A stretch of 64,000 nucleotides of DNA, from positions 3,224,001 through 3,288,000 of the forward strand of contig OY101116.1 in NCBI GenBank assembly GCA_956465555.1. The letters are read 5' to 3'. The notes under the pieces are model-generated. The model saw nothing but the letters and a program-made list of their open reading frames with translations. It was not told where the DNA came from and ran no database searches. This document shows positions 20,550-31,339 of this stretch, in pieces. Positions within the stretch are counted from its first letter, which is position 1. The number at the start of each line of letters is the position of its first letter. A program made the translations under genes and the position numbers. Source of the DNA: Nitzschia sp. pyKryTriq1. Its lineage: Eukaryota > Bacillariophyta > Bacillariophyceae > Bacillariales > Bacillariaceae.

Positions 20550-21013
20550 TACTACTGTAGAGTACCAGGTACCTGGTAGTCTGGTAGCTCTACTACTACT
20601 AGTAGAGCAAGTGAAAGTACGATGTTCGTTGGACATAAATGTCGAATGTTGTACAGTACTCAGTACTTCGTACGAGTAGCTACTGTAGGAGGAGGTCTGA
20701 AGGGATGCCACCCCCTCCCAGCAGCTAGTACGGGGAGATGCTGTAACATCCGAATATTCTAACAGTCGAAGAATATAATAAAGTTTTCTCAAAATTTGCA
20801 ATACTATTATTAGTCTACGAGTATAGCATTATTTTGTCGAACGCGATGACTCTGACACTATTCGAGCATGTCTTGGCCTACCGGTAGCGGACGATGATGA
20901 TGATTCGTTCTCTCGCAGGACAAGAAAATAAGTTCCAGACCAAGGGGATTCTGTTAGCTCGAGATGAGAAGAGACGAGGACCTTGCTTTGAAAATCCTAC
21001 TTGATACGGCCAG
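20550..21013. other. Intergenic region downstream of transporter copy B
   Basis: No gene seen. CTACTACTGTAGAG and CTACTACTACTAGTAGAG words lie at about 20550-20605, and GTAC words continue to about 20690. The rest is unremarkable. Confidence 0.5.
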
Positions 21014-22192
21014 CTATGACGTCCCTGTGCTATAATTGCTTGTAGAAAAAGACGAACCACCTCCTCGTCCCAAGGCGCGAATCTCAATTGCTGTCGAGTA
21101 CAAGCCCTGTATAAGCGGTCCCAGGCTCACAATTATGATGATCGAGATGAGAATGGCACCCCAGGAATCAGCATTTGCCGCTGATAGGACCTCGGGGAAA
21201 AGCGCTGCAAATCCAGCTGCCAGCAAAGTGGCGATGCTCCTCAGCGTATCGGCAGCAACATGCTGTCAATCAAGCCATCCCACGTGTAAGACCACTGGAA
21301 ACAATGCTCAAAGACAAAACTCACCAAAGCAACCACTTACCGTGAATGCACTACACATGTTCAAATTTAAATGGTTTGATGACGAAGATTGATCGTCGTC
21401 ATCTTCGTCAAGCCCCAGTAGACTCATGTCCGCGTGTGAAGCAGCCGTGTAGGTTGTCGAATCGTTGCCATCGTCGACTGTCTTTAAGAGGCCAGTCAAC
21501 TCTGTTTCTGTTTCATCTCTATCATGCGATAAGTCCAGAAAAGTTGATGGGATACCGACGACTGGATGTTCCGCCCTGGCAAAGCATGATACATTGACAG
21601 CATCCAGAAGTAGATTCAATCCTGAAAACACCAGCATAATAATGACATCAGGGGGAGTACCAACAGGCTCGTCATCAATCAGCACGTCAATCGCTTGTTT
21701 GAGGGAATATATTGTAACAATCACAAGAGTAGTTACGCTGATCAATGGTGGAATAAGCTCAAGATAGAGCCTCTGCAGTCGTCGTCGCCGGTGAAGTATT
21801 ACGGCATCCATCGATTTTTCTTCCTCGGTAATTTCCCGATGCTTAACCCGCTCGGCGTAATAGTTGAAGAGATAGGTGATCGCGTCGACAGCCATGGCGG
21901 CGCAATCGGCCATCATTGCCTGGCTTCTTGCTGTTAGAGCAAAGACAAACTGTAGCACCGTAAAACAAAAGAAGGACCCAAATGCAACGTTCTGGTAAAG
22001 GCCGGAAGTCAGAATATTTTATTTTTCGAAAGGAACAAATTTTCAAAGGTTGTCTTTTGCTAACAATTGACTCACCAGGACATATTCGTTAGAAGTAACA
22101 CTCGTTGTCTTCAATGGCAGGTTGGTGGTAGCAGTCGGTCCATTCTTTACGGGACCTTCGTCCTCGTAGTTGTTCGACGACTTTGGTGCCAT
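21014..22192 (-). CDS. Cation diffusion facilitator-like transporter, copy B
   Basis: Three exons, 22076-22192, 21341-21991 and 21014-21262, are all joined in phase 0 by GT-AG introns of 84 and 78 nt, giving 338 residues. The sequence parallels copy A throughout: NEYVLNVAF, RSQAMMADCAAMAVDAITYL (D68, D75), LYLELIPPLISVTTLVIVT, and HVAADTLRSIA (H257, D261) after NMCSAFT. The predicted role is the same: a six-helix metal/proton antiporter, with the metal unknown. The first intron of copy B falls after NEYVL, where copy A has none, and copy B lacks the intron that creates the microexon in copy A. The C-terminus is short and Gly/Ser-rich. An Asp-rich loop (DEDDDD) before helix 5 may replace the His-rich loop of zinc transporters. 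The two genes look like an old tandem duplication. Confidence 0.85.
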
Positions 22193-22542
22193 CTTATGTT
22201 TATCGCCCGAATAGGGGTCAGCCGACCGGGTCTGTTCTCAATCGATGATTCTTCGAACGCAATGCTACAAGTACACTGCAGAATGAAATCAGCAAAAGGC
22301 GGGGGCCTCGGAAGAAGAGCGGCATCCATGATGACGATGATGATGATTCTTCATCATTCATGCATGACGATGGTTGAGGAGCGTCGACAAGTCGTGGAGT
22401 GAGTGAGCCGAGCGATGATGTGAGCGGTGAGCGCGCTACAGTATCAGGTACCAGTACTTGCATACCGTACGGGGGAGTACGAGTACCGTACAGCGTACAG
22501 TGGGGCGGTGCCTGGTCTACTGGTACAGCATATGTACCGGTA
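22193..22542. other. Upstream region of transporter copy B
   Basis: No gene seen. GTAC/CCGG words cluster at about 22440-22545 and abut the border of the Copia LTR. Confidence 0.5.
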
Positions 22543-22893
22543 TGTTAAAATCCATGAGTTCTAGGCAGTGGCTAGCGGCTCAGGGATTCGGGCTAAAGGA
22601 CTAATTTGACTGTGGGATAACGAAGTGCGCTATCTTAAATTAATGAGCTCTTGCTCTAACTGATGAAATGAACTTTTGTTCATTTCTACTTTTCTTGAAT
22701 CGTTGACATGTATATCGATAGAAGTCCGTGGGCTTCTTATAGTTTCTTGGAGGATCATAGACTGTCTCAGAGGGTCTTAGAATGAATCTCTGGGTCGTGA
22801 TCGAAACGTGCGTCGTGCGTGATCGTGCGTAATTGCGAACGCTGGTCGCGTCCGTCCGTCGTTCCGTGGACGTTCGATGTAGATATTCGAACA
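22543..22893 (-). repeat. Copia 3' LTR
   Basis: A 351-bp segment bounded on the minus strand by TGTTCGAA at its start and TTTTAACA at its end, giving TGTT/AACA inverted termini. It is preceded by a purine-rich tract (GCGAGAGGGAG) just after the pol stop, as expected for a polypurine tract. Confidence 0.7.
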
Positions 22894-23830
22894 CTCCCTC
22901 TCGCGAGTAGGTAGTGAGTCGATTACCATCCGTTCATGCTCTTTCGGTGACGCTTGAAATCCGGCTCGTTCAGCGGTTTGGTCAGTATGTCTGCCGGTTG
23001 GTCGTAGGTACCAATAGGATGGATTGAGATCCAACCCTTCGTGACGTAGCTTCTAAAGTGGAAGAGTTTGTTGTTGAGGAATTTGGTTCGGGGGCGGAAC
23101 TTGTGGTATCGTGCGATCTCGATAGCCCCGGAATTATCCTCGAACACCTTGCAGTGCACTTCGGTGCGCGAAGTGTTTATCTCGAAACCTCGCTTCTTCA
23201 TTTCCCTTAATAAGCTAATAATTGGGATGGCTTCTCGGAGGGCATATGATAAGCCGGTGATTTCGCTTTCTGTCGAAGATAGGGCGATTTCTTGTTGCAG
23301 TGTTGACTTCCATGCGATGGGAATTCCCGCGTAGCAAATGAAATAACCGTGTCGTGATCGCGCGGTGGAACGATCTTTACCTGCAAGTTCCGGATCGCAG
23401 TTTCCTGCGAAATCTGCATCGACGTAGACCTCTAGCGATTTCGTTGCGTCGGGTTTGAGAATTGTGCCCTCATCTTTCGTTGCTTTTAAGTAACGGCCAA
23501 TCCATTTAACGGCTTTTGCGTGCTCCATTTTTGGCTCTTGGGCGAATCGCGCACATTGATGGACTGCGTATGCGATCTCGTTTCTCGAACCTGCGACGAG
23601 ATAATGCAGTTTCCCGATGACTGATCGGTAGTTGAAATGGTTGTCGAAAGGTCTCGAATCGGGGTGTCGCGATAGCAGCTTGCTTGATGCCATGGGGGTT
23701 TCCTTCGTTGCAACATTGTCGTCGTTGAGCCTGAGGTCGTCCAGTACTTGTTGGACTATGATCGAGTTCTTGTCGGTAGTTCCACTGTTCGTGCGGGTTC
23801 GCCATCCTCGTTGCTTGGATGTGCCCGTGT
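22543..23830 (-). mobile_element. Ty1/copia-type retroelement remnant, fossil
   Basis: Read on the minus strand, this holds the 3' part of a Copia pol (end of the reverse transcriptase, from about 23800, then RNase H ending at 22923) followed by a single LTR. Recognisable pieces are FNYRSVIGKLHYL, YVDADFAG, ALSSTESEI and DQPADILTKPLNEP, typical of diatom Copia elements. Gag, protease, integrase and most of reverse transcriptase are missing, and no second LTR is seen at the upstream end, so the element is a truncated fossil. The upstream limit is approximate. Age cannot be judged from one LTR, but the pol frame that remains is still open, so it is not very old. Confidence 0.85.
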
Positions 23831-24385
23831 GGGTTCGCCTGGCGTATTCCCGAGGTCGCTCCGAAGCGTCGGCGGGCGTTCGGTTTGCGAGTCAGGTTCA
23901 CAGTTTCCCGTTATGACGTGCTCCCCCATGAAACAGTCTATCGACGTTGCCGCGCGTGTAAAAATCCAACGAGTCGTCGTCGTCTGGTCGTCGTCAGTCG
24001 TCGTATGCGACTGGTTTGACTAAAACAATCGTAACGTGTAACGTGTGCGTCGCACGCGTGCCGTTATGTGGCGCGAAAAAGCAAATGATATCTATAAGTA
24101 CGTATATAATTCATTAACATATCACAACCAGTCGGTCCCCGAGAACGAAGCGCGCCAAATCGGAAATGCACCGACCGACATAACAATAATACAAACGGCC
24201 AAAATTGGTCACGACACAAGATTCACACAACCTCCATCAAATAATGATATCCTGATACTGTAACAGTACTCGCCGTCTCTAGAGTAGAGATTGCAGGAAA
24301 TCGGACTCAAGAGGCGCACAAAGAACCAACAGTAGTGATCCCTAGCAACAACTCTTGTACTCTACATATATTTCGCTATTTCAGA
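23831..24385. other. Region upstream of the coiled-coil gene
   Basis: No gene recognised. The stretch 23830-24020 is GTC/GTCG-rich and may contain more decayed mobile-element sequence, but I cannot assign it. A TTTCAG just before the ATG at 24386 could be a 5'-UTR splice acceptor. Confidence 0.4.
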
Positions 24386-25810
24386 ATGTCGGTCGATACA
24401 GCTTTAGATGGCTCTACTGGTGGCAAATCATCGACGAATTGGGAGACAGAGAATAGGCATTTTATATCGACACTCACTGAATCGGCACCCGGAGAACCAT
24501 ACCCACCGGTCCTAATTACACCCACAGCTGACAACACATCCGCCGTACAAAGAGAAACTCCCGACTCGCCACCTTCATCGCCACCCGAGGCAGCTCCCGA
24601 CGATGTATCTGATGATGGAGCTTTGCTATTATACCGCCGGGACGCCGAGCAATCCGCACAAGCTTTAGAGAATTTGAGTGAAGGGATCCGAGCTGTAAAG
24701 CGCATTCTAGAGAGATGTGCATCTGACGAGAATGATACACAGGAATATTGCACGAAAGATATCCAGCAGGTACACAGGCTAGCATCGAGGCTATACGGAG
24801 TCTTGGGTTCGGACTTAATGGCATTAATTAACGCAGCAGATATGATTCGAGAGCATTCCAAACTTGCATTTCTGGAGACATCAGAAGTCGTCACTGATCT
24901 TACCAGAGCCAAACTTCAAGCAGAAGAATCAGCTCTCCAGGCAAAGCAAGCCAGAAAAGTAGGGCGTCAGCTGCTTGAAGAGAATTTGTTGCTCAAAGAT
25001 GAAATCGACAGGCTAAGACGAGAAAAGCGCCTGCTCGTAAAGGAAGTCAAAACGTTACGCGAAGAGGCCGCCGAAACCCGTAAATTCGACTCTTGGCGTC
25101 TATTGGAGCAACATATCTTAGGGTCGATGGCTATTCACGAAATGGTGTTAAAAACTCCAACAACTCCGAGGCTCAACGTATTCAAAGAAAACGGAAGCTT
25201 TGGCGGCGAAACCACTCCAAACGACGTTGAAAAGGAGAAGCTTGAAGACAGATTGGATCCTGAACATACTCAAGGTTCAGGAAGCTGTACGGCAGGATCG
25301 GCTTTTGGAGGAAGGTTGGTCGGATTTCGAGCAGCCTTTAGAAATCGCACGATTCCTTCGCCTGCCAATGACACTACAAATGGGGAAGAACACGAACAAG
25401 AAGCCAGCAAGGAAGATAAGCCTTCTGATGAGGCGGACGACCCGACGAAGATAGCTCTTGGGTTGTCCTCGCGGCTTAAAACGAAATCTCCAATCCCAAG
25501 TCTTGGCGAAGTCTCATCCTTCACAGACGACAGTTCTGCCACGAAAACACCCAAGAACGCCCGCACTAGCATGGAGTCGCACATCGATAATGGTACGAAA
25601 AACTTCAGTGCAACTTTCTTCCCCGCAAATGTTGCATTCGGAAACAGCGCAGTGTCGCCCCTTTTGACCCCAAATGAATACCCTGACACCGCCGATCACA
25701 AACCGAGTTGTGATCCAAATATTTTGAGGACGCTGGCCATTCCATCAACAGAGCAACCTTCTGTAGGATACAAAGATGCGTCACCTCACGAGAGCCTGTA
25801 CGAATGCTAG
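24386..25810 (+). CDS. Coiled-coil protein of unknown function
   Basis: The product is 474 residues long from the ATG at 24386; the frame upstream starts only at a GTG. Residues 1-85 are Ser/Thr/Pro-rich. From about 85 to 250 the chain is helical, with a clear heptad coiled coil at about 175-235 (alternating Leu, Lys, Glu and Arg; LRREKRLLVKEVKTLREEA). The remainder is a disordered, Ser/Thr-rich acidic tail with several S/T-P sites (KTPTTPRL, SPLLTPNEY) that could be phosphorylated. No domain of known function is recognised and there is no signal peptide or membrane segment. A cytoskeletal or scaffold role is only a guess. It is convergent with the BAF60 gene, with 142 bp between stops. Confidence 0.7.
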   Translation: MSVDTALDGSTGGKSSTNWETENRHFISTLTESAPGEPYPPVLITPTADNTSAVQRETPDSPPSSPPEAAPDDVSDDGALLLYRRDAEQSAQALENLSEGIRAVKRILERCASDENDTQEYCTKDIQQVHRLASRLYGVLGSDLMALINAADMIREHSKLAFLETSEVVTDLTRAKLQAEESALQAKQARKVGRQLLEENLLLKDEIDRLRREKRLLVKEVKTLREEAAETRKFDSWRLLEQHILGSMAIHEMVLKTPTTPRLNVFKENGSFGGETTPNDVEKEKLEDRLDPEHTQGSGSCTAGSAFGGRLVGFRAAFRNRTIPSPANDTTNGEEHEQEASKEDKPSDEADDPTKIALGLSSRLKTKSPIPSLGEVSSFTDDSSATKTPKNARTSMESHIDNGTKNFSATFFPANVAFGNSAVSPLLTPNEYPDTADHKPSCDPNILRTLAIPSTEQPSVGYKDASPHESLYEC

Positions 25811-25952
25811 ATCGGCAGTCAAACAGCTCGCCAAGCTTGCCCCTTTGAAATAGCTCTGAACAGTGAAGTTTATTCTAGGCAACGGCCTTCACTGATACAA
25901 CAATATCTTTAGTACAGTACAGCGTTCAAGCTATTTTGTTACCTCTATTAGC

Positions 25953-27656
25953 CTACGCGCCCCTTGCCAATGTCCGACAATCTTCGACTAAATCCCAGGC
26001 AACTTGAGCTTGCCGGGTGCATTCGTCCAGCCGGCCTATCAGAGCGCAAGTTTTAGCGTCGGCTTGAGCGACGCCTCTTGCCTCGCTATTTGGAGGAGCA
26101 GCCTTGGCAAGAGCCAAAAAGATGGGAACATTTTCCTCGACATAGCCGTATCCCGAGATGCATTCGCCAATTTTCGTCTTGACAATATCCTCATTGCCCC
26201 TGCTGGCGACAAGCATATATCGTCCTTTAGTGCGTGAACTCGTGTATTCGAATTCCCGGCGCTTGATTCGTCTCATGATCTCCCGGGCTCTCCAATGAAA
26301 AAAGCTTGGAATGCACACATCCATGTCAAAGGATAAAACTTGGTAATGATGGCCTTCCGGTACCTCCACGACTGTGTCTTTTGGTGGAATTTCTTGCGGA
26401 GAGGTGGTGCTCGTTTTCATTACGTATGTCAGCACTACGGGGTCCTCTTCGGGTTCTAGAGGTGTGATGAGCTTTTTTGCCAGGAGAGTGGCCTGCAAGT
26501 CCCCAAAGTTGAGACTTTCGCATTCCAGAAGTTCCGATAGAACCTTATCGCATAAGATCAAGCTCTTATCCCCCTCGTCTTGTAGTTTTTTGTCCGTAAT
26601 ATATTGCAATAGACACATAATGATTTCATTGAGAGTCAGATGAGAAGGGACATGAATGTCGTTCTCGAGTGGTATGGAAAGATCATCATCGAGGGAAGTC
26701 CCATCCTCTGCAGCCTTGCGCCGCTTGGCGATTCTGGGATGAGTTCCAGCCACATGCTTGGGAAAGAATTTCTCCGCCAGTGCCCCCGAGGGACGATACA
26801 TCGTTTCTCCTTGAGTCGGATGCGCAATGACAGTCGCAACGACACTGTGAAACTTCATAGACTCGGGTGCTTCCACGCCAGCATAGTTGACGCGAAACGC
26901 GTGGGCATCGTTGCTCTGTTTCCTAGTCCAGGAGAAGTTGGTGGGTTTGGACGACCTCAAATATTTGGGATTGATTGCGGCGGGTGCTTGGGGCACTTCT
27001 ACCTTTCGCTTGCGAGACTTTTTCGGTGGAGTCAAGTTAGAAGAGGACTGAGGAGGAGTCTCGGGCTGCCAGATGGTTTGGAAGATGAATTCCACTTTAT
27101 CGAAAGCATGTGTGAACAAGGTGGGTTCTATGGGATCTTCCTCTACGTCTCCCACCGAGCGATATCGGTTCCGATCGGCGCGCGACGAACCTCCGCCTTC
27201 GGCTCCGTCGGTGGCTCCTGGCTCGGGCACAGTGGGTAGAACCGACGATGATTTGATATGGAGGACTTCCTCCTCCCCTTCGTCTCCTCGGGATTTGCGA
27301 ACAAAGGCTCCGTGCTTGTCCACTCGCTGAGCGCTCGCGTGGTCCAGCAGACCCACCAGCAATTTGCCTTCCACCGCCAACGTCCACATGCTCGCATCTT
27401 GCTCATTTTTCTCGTTCTTGTGCGTCACAAAAACTCGCAAATGCGATCGGCGATAGGGAACTTCCTGGTCTACGGCACAGGTGACGCGGCGGCGAAACCG
27501 CTTGACGTGCTCATCGAGTCGTTTTTCCAGCTCATCTATCTCATTGAGTCGCCGATGAAAATGTTGCCAAATTTCAGGAATTCGAGACTGTGGAAGAATC
27601 TCTAGATCGTTTGGAGCCTCGGGTTCCTTATCCTTGTCGCTGGGTGAAGATGACAT
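25953..27656 (-). CDS. BAF60/SMARCD-like SWI/SNF subunit with SWIB domain
   Basis: From the ATG at 27656 the product is 567 residues; an upstream ATG at 27734 would add 26. SMARCD (BAF60, yeast Swp73/Rsc6) proteins bridge transcription factors to SWI/SNF chromatin remodellers. Diagnostic pieces are the N-terminal helical stretch ELEKRLDEHVKRFRRR, then SHLRVFVTHKNE and SMWTLAVEGKLL. At about residues 360-440 is a SWIB domain (LLQYITDKKLQDEGDKSLI, CDKVLSELL). A C-terminal helix-rich region follows. The linker between the two conserved parts is long and holds a basic patch (PPKKSRKRKVEVP) that may be a nuclear localisation signal. There is no intron. It is convergent with the coiled-coil gene. 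Confidence 0.85.
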   Translation of the reverse strand: MSSSPSDKDKEPEAPNDLEILPQSRIPEIWQHFHRRLNEIDELEKRLDEHVKRFRRRVTCAVDQEVPYRRSHLRVFVTHKNEKNEQDASMWTLAVEGKLLVGLLDHASAQRVDKHGAFVRKSRGDEGEEEVLHIKSSSVLPTVPEPGATDGAEGGGSSRADRNRYRSVGDVEEDPIEPTLFTHAFDKVEFIFQTIWQPETPPQSSSNLTPPKKSRKRKVEVPQAPAAINPKYLRSSKPTNFSWTRKQSNDAHAFRVNYAGVEAPESMKFHSVVATVIAHPTQGETMYRPSGALAEKFFPKHVAGTHPRIAKRRKAAEDGTSLDDDLSIPLENDIHVPSHLTLNEIIMCLLQYITDKKLQDEGDKSLILCDKVLSELLECESLNFGDLQATLLAKKLITPLEPEEDPVVLTYVMKTSTTSPQEIPPKDTVVEVPEGHHYQVLSFDMDVCIPSFFHWRAREIMRRIKRREFEYTSSRTKGRYMLVASRGNEDIVKTKIGECISGYGYVEENVPIFLALAKAAPPNSEARGVAQADAKTCALIGRLDECTRQAQVAWDLVEDCRTLARGA

Positions 27657-29092
27657 CCTTGAAGGATCTCCGAATAGCTGCCGATATTGTACGAATGACG
27701 AATGGGAGGGAGAGATGAAGAGACCAAAGCACATGAGGTTGGCGGTTGGCGGTCTGCTGTGCGGTCTGCTGGTCTGCTCTGTCGATGTGATCGCTGGGCG
27801 CTGGGGAACGTGGTGGCTACTGTACTACCGGTAGACCTGCGGGGGAATCGAGGCAGTCTGTCCACCTGACCTCGAAGCTTCAGTCGAACCTGTCCAACAA
27901 GGTCAATCGAGTCGAACTGTTTTAGGTCGAAGAAAAGATCTACCGGTACTGGTACACGTGGCTCCACTACGTTCTGCCACCTACGTTGCTTGTTGAATTG
28001 GGTCCGGTCTATTAATGCGAATCCGGGGTGTGGCAAAAAGGGGGATTTACTGTTGTCAGGATCCCTGCCCTTCCATCCGATTCGCTTGATTCGCGAGGGT
28101 CGGCGGGGGCGGGCAGGTGGGTCAGCATTAAAACTATCTACATAAGCGTCTCTTCTGCACGATAGCAGGGGTCGAACGATATCGACCCGGACGAAACAAA
28201 GAAAGTGCCATCGTCATGCATCTGAGGCGCAGAATCTCCAGGATGGCGGATCTGTTCTCCAGGGGATTCTCCACGGGATTCTCCAGGGGATTCTCCATGG
28301 TCTCCTTAGAGATTCTCCTAGGAGAAAGGTCATACGTTCTTCCTTTACATCCAATTGCCGAATTCACCTGCCGAATTCACCTGCCGAACCCACCTGCCTG
28401 AATTTGCGCAGAAAAATTCTCCAGACAAATTCTCCAGACAAATTCTTCCTAAGAATTTGATGGGGCTTTCTCCATGTAAAGGGACTCGCGTCTTTCCGTT
28501 GTATGATATTATTTGAACAGCAACTCAATCCCAGCCAGCGTCAGACCAATCGACTTCCCAATCGCACCCGATACTTCCTTGTTGCTTGGCACTGGTTCTG
28601 GTCTGTTAATGACCCAAATTACATAGGCAGATTACCAAAAAGGAGTTACTCACCCCATACACTAACCCAAAGAGCGCGCATGGTAATTGGTAATCCAAAA
28701 CCTTCCCCACCCACACCCAAAAACGAGAGTTCCTAGTAGGTAGGAACTAGTGAATGATGATGATCGCGAGAAAAAGGGGGCAGAGCGGAAGAGGGTACAT
28801 ACTGGTACTTTACAGTACCAGTACTCGTACCAGGTACTCGTACAGTAGCTCTTTCAGTACGCATGCAGTCAAATACAGTAGGCCGTACGTTATCCAATAG
28901 TACAGTTTCTAGCAGGCCTACTACAGTACATCGCGCCAAGAGGATTTCATCGGTAGAGCAGCTAGGGTACCCAATGAAGGAGAGAACAGTCCGTCGCTGC
29001 TTCTATGTATCGGTACTATTCTAGAGCTCAGATGCTTTCGAATAAGGTCTTCTCTTTCTCTCTAACTATGCTCGAAAAGTTTCCTATTTAAT
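27657..29092. other. Intergenic region with three short tandem arrays
   Basis: No convincing gene in 1.4 kb. At about 28226-28330 a 12-bp unit (GGATTCTCCAGG) repeats about five times, imperfectly. CACCTGCCGAATT repeats three times at about 28368-28400. AAATTCTCCAGAC repeats about 28414-28446. A reading frame on the minus strand through the first array would encode ENPLENPVENPLEN, but it has no other support. A GTAC word cluster lies at about 28795-28930. Confidence 0.55.
28226..28446. repeat. Short tandem arrays sharing a TTCTCCA core
   Basis: Three adjoining arrays (units of about 12, 13 and 13 bp) follow each other; the first and last share the core TTCTCCA, so they may come from one expanding unit. 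None has the spacer and repeat structure of a CRISPR array. Confidence 0.6.
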
Positions 29093-31339
29093 TCATGTTG
29101 GCTTGGGAATTGTGATTGTGTAGTCGCCGCGATTCTTGGGACCTTGTAACTTGGCCAGGGAAAATTCACCTATGCGTTCGCGGTTCTTTTTCGTCGTGGC
29201 ATCTTCAACGTAGACTTCGCCCCCACAAATCATGAAATCTTTATCTTCGTCGCTCGTCTTCTTGGCCATAGCTTCCAAATGAGGAATACCAAAGGCCTTG
29301 GACGCCATGGGAATATCAGACGAACTCATACCGATTCGATGTACCCGGCCGATCATTTCAATAACGCGTTGTTTTTGGGGTGGTATCACTAACCGAATTC
29401 GGAGCTGAACCTCCCCATTATCACCTTCTAGAAATTTCCAGGTACCACCCGCCGCCTTTTGATTTGTCTCGGGATCTAATATTGGCCCACCCGCCGTAGT
29501 CCCATCGATTCTCAATATCAGGTTCTCGCTGCTGTCGTTGGTTGACGCTTCCACAGCAAACCCTGTCGGACTCGACACAACGTGCCAAATACCCGCAAAA
29601 TGTCGGCTGTTGGGGTAGGGTCCTAGATCTTTCTTCTTTTTCTTGGGGCGATCACTCTCTGGTACCAATGTGCCCTCTTTGTAGGCTTTAAAGAGTGGAT
29701 TTTCGGCAACAGGGGGCATCTCCTTCTTCACCGGCTTCCGCGCTTTCTCGCTTTCCTGGGACTCGATCGCATTTCTTATCCTAGTCTTCATCCAATCTTC
29801 AATAAAATCATCGGGGGAAGCTTGATTTTGTGATGCTACCGACAAATCTGCCAGCTTCGCTTCGTCGTCATCCTCGTTGTCGTCACTCTGATCCTTCGGT
29901 GAAACGGTAGCTTCTACCACACCTTCAATTGCGTCTTCCTCCATGAATCCACTTTCACCCCCGACAGATTTACTATACAGTTGCTCAAGTCGTTCGTAAG
30001 TTTTGGTCACGAGTACATCTCTCTCTTGCTCTTTAGGTTTAGTGGGTTCACTTGACGTTTCCGTTGCCCCTTCCGGGCTCAGTTGCCTTTCCTGTTCTTG
30101 CATCCGTTCATCTTGGTATTTTTGAAATTTTTCTTCTGATCGCATTATCACAGAATTTGCATCGGGCAGGGCAATGGTATCGTAGGGCATGTAGAACATG
30201 GAATAGCTCAAGTCGGAGGATAACGCCGATACACCTTGACTGCGTGGATAGATGCCAATCTCTTTGAGTCTAATGTTTCTTCCAAAGACATCGTCCCACC
30301 ATTGGCACCAAAAGATAGGTGAAATACCATTTCCACCTTCGGATGAATTCAAAAATTCAAAGTCCTCATCACTTATTGTTGTCGATTCATCCTTGAATTT
30401 GCTCAGGTTGTCATCAAAATCCCTCGGTAACTCCATGAACGGTATTCTGGGTCGAAACTCTGGGCTAGACGACGTCATCCGTTCGCCCCCCTCCGAAGAT
30501 GCTCTCTGTGGATCGGGTGGGAAAGCCACCTGCCAGCCTAGGCCTTCGATGGTTGTTTTCAAGTCTTTCACCAAGGTTTGGAGCTTATTAGTGCCGTCGT
30601 CTCCCGCTAAGGCAACTGTATTGAGTACATTATTGTTTGACCCATCAATTTCCAGTGACTGGAAAGTCATGGTCAACGGGCGATACCCATCGACATTCAA
30701 AAGCTCATCATCTAAGTCATCTTCTTCTCCTTCTCCCGGTTGGTACTTCTGGAATATATGCTTTTCTACCAATGTTTGCACTGTTTTCGCCAATTCGTTG
30801 GTCGCTTGCGCGGAAGTAGCGCTGGAGGCTTTGACATATAGTAGAGGTAGTCGCGTCACGGCACCAGGAATACAAGCATCCGTCAGAATGGGGCAATGGT
30901 AGAGAATCGCCCGTTGGACGGATTCCAGTTCCAGCAAAAGTTCATACGATGTGTCCATGGGAATGGCAATCAAATGTGTCGCCGTCGCAATGTCGTCGGA
31001 AGAGAAGGGCGGTGCTGTATCCTTTGGACTGCGACCAGCTGATGCCGCCTCTTGCGAGGACGACGACGACTCCTTCCCTTTTCCTAAAAATTGGGCCACA
31101 TAATCAGCCATGCGACTCTTTTCGGGACCCAGAGGGACGCCGTCTTCATCGCCCTCGTCGTTATTTCCTGTTTTGTCGGCGGAAAGAAGTAGAACTGAAA
31201 TTGGCGTTTCTCGACCATTTCGGCTCTGCTGCGCCCGAACTGGTTTACGTGTCTGTGACTGCGATGACAGAAAACCATCTGTGTATTCGTAAAGTAGTAA
31301 AATCGATAGTATCGATAGAAAAGCTACTGTTGTCGTCAT
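29093..31339 (-). CDS. Putative plastid-targeted protein of unknown function
   Basis: The intronless frame gives 748 residues from the ATG at 31339. The N-terminus has a hydrophobic signal-peptide core (VAFLSILSILLLYEY) followed by DGFLSSQSQTRKPVRAQQ. The F at the likely cleavage point and the basic, Ser/Thr-rich stretch after it fit a diatom plastid bipartite presequence. Residues about 100-400 contain an alpha/beta region with no recognised family. An acidic, disordered linker follows (KDQSDDNEDDDEAKL). The last 160 residues form a compact beta-rich module (FAGIWHVVSSPTGFAVEA, AAGGTWKFLEGDNGEVQLRI). This module is lipocalin-like in texture, but I cannot assign it. Its upstream neighbour, the DUF819 gene, starts divergently 489 bp away and is also predicted plastid-bound. 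Confidence 0.75.
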   Translation of the reverse strand: MTTTVAFLSILSILLLYEYTDGFLSSQSQTRKPVRAQQSRNGRETPISVLLLSADKTGNNDEGDEDGVPLGPEKSRMADYVAQFLGKGKESSSSSQEAASAGRSPKDTAPPFSSDDIATATHLIAIPMDTSYELLLELESVQRAILYHCPILTDACIPGAVTRLPLLYVKASSATSAQATNELAKTVQTLVEKHIFQKYQPGEGEEDDLDDELLNVDGYRPLTMTFQSLEIDGSNNNVLNTVALAGDDGTNKLQTLVKDLKTTIEGLGWQVAFPPDPQRASSEGGERMTSSSPEFRPRIPFMELPRDFDDNLSKFKDESTTISDEDFEFLNSSEGGNGISPIFWCQWWDDVFGRNIRLKEIGIYPRSQGVSALSSDLSYSMFYMPYDTIALPDANSVIMRSEEKFQKYQDERMQEQERQLSPEGATETSSEPTKPKEQERDVLVTKTYERLEQLYSKSVGGESGFMEEDAIEGVVEATVSPKDQSDDNEDDDEAKLADLSVASQNQASPDDFIEDWMKTRIRNAIESQESEKARKPVKKEMPPVAENPLFKAYKEGTLVPESDRPKKKKKDLGPYPNSRHFAGIWHVVSSPTGFAVEASTNDSSENLILRIDGTTAGGPILDPETNQKAAGGTWKFLEGDNGEVQLRIRLVIPPQKQRVIEMIGRVHRIGMSSSDIPMASKAFGIPHLEAMAKKTSDEDKDFMICGGEVYVEDATTKKNRERIGEFSLAKLQGPKNRGDYTITIPKPT

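Noticed and set aside
23748-24023. Plus-strand 91-codon frame beside the Copia remnant
   Set aside because: GTC-rich composition and no similarity; it lies opposite or next to the element's remains.
28134-28367. Small protein with ENPLENPVENPLEN repeat
   Set aside because: The repeat is the translation of a 12-bp DNA array; no other coding evidence.
30252-30902. 216-codon frame opposite the plastid protein at 29093-31339
   Set aside because: Shadow frame; the minus-strand gene has a signal peptide and consistent domains, this one has none.
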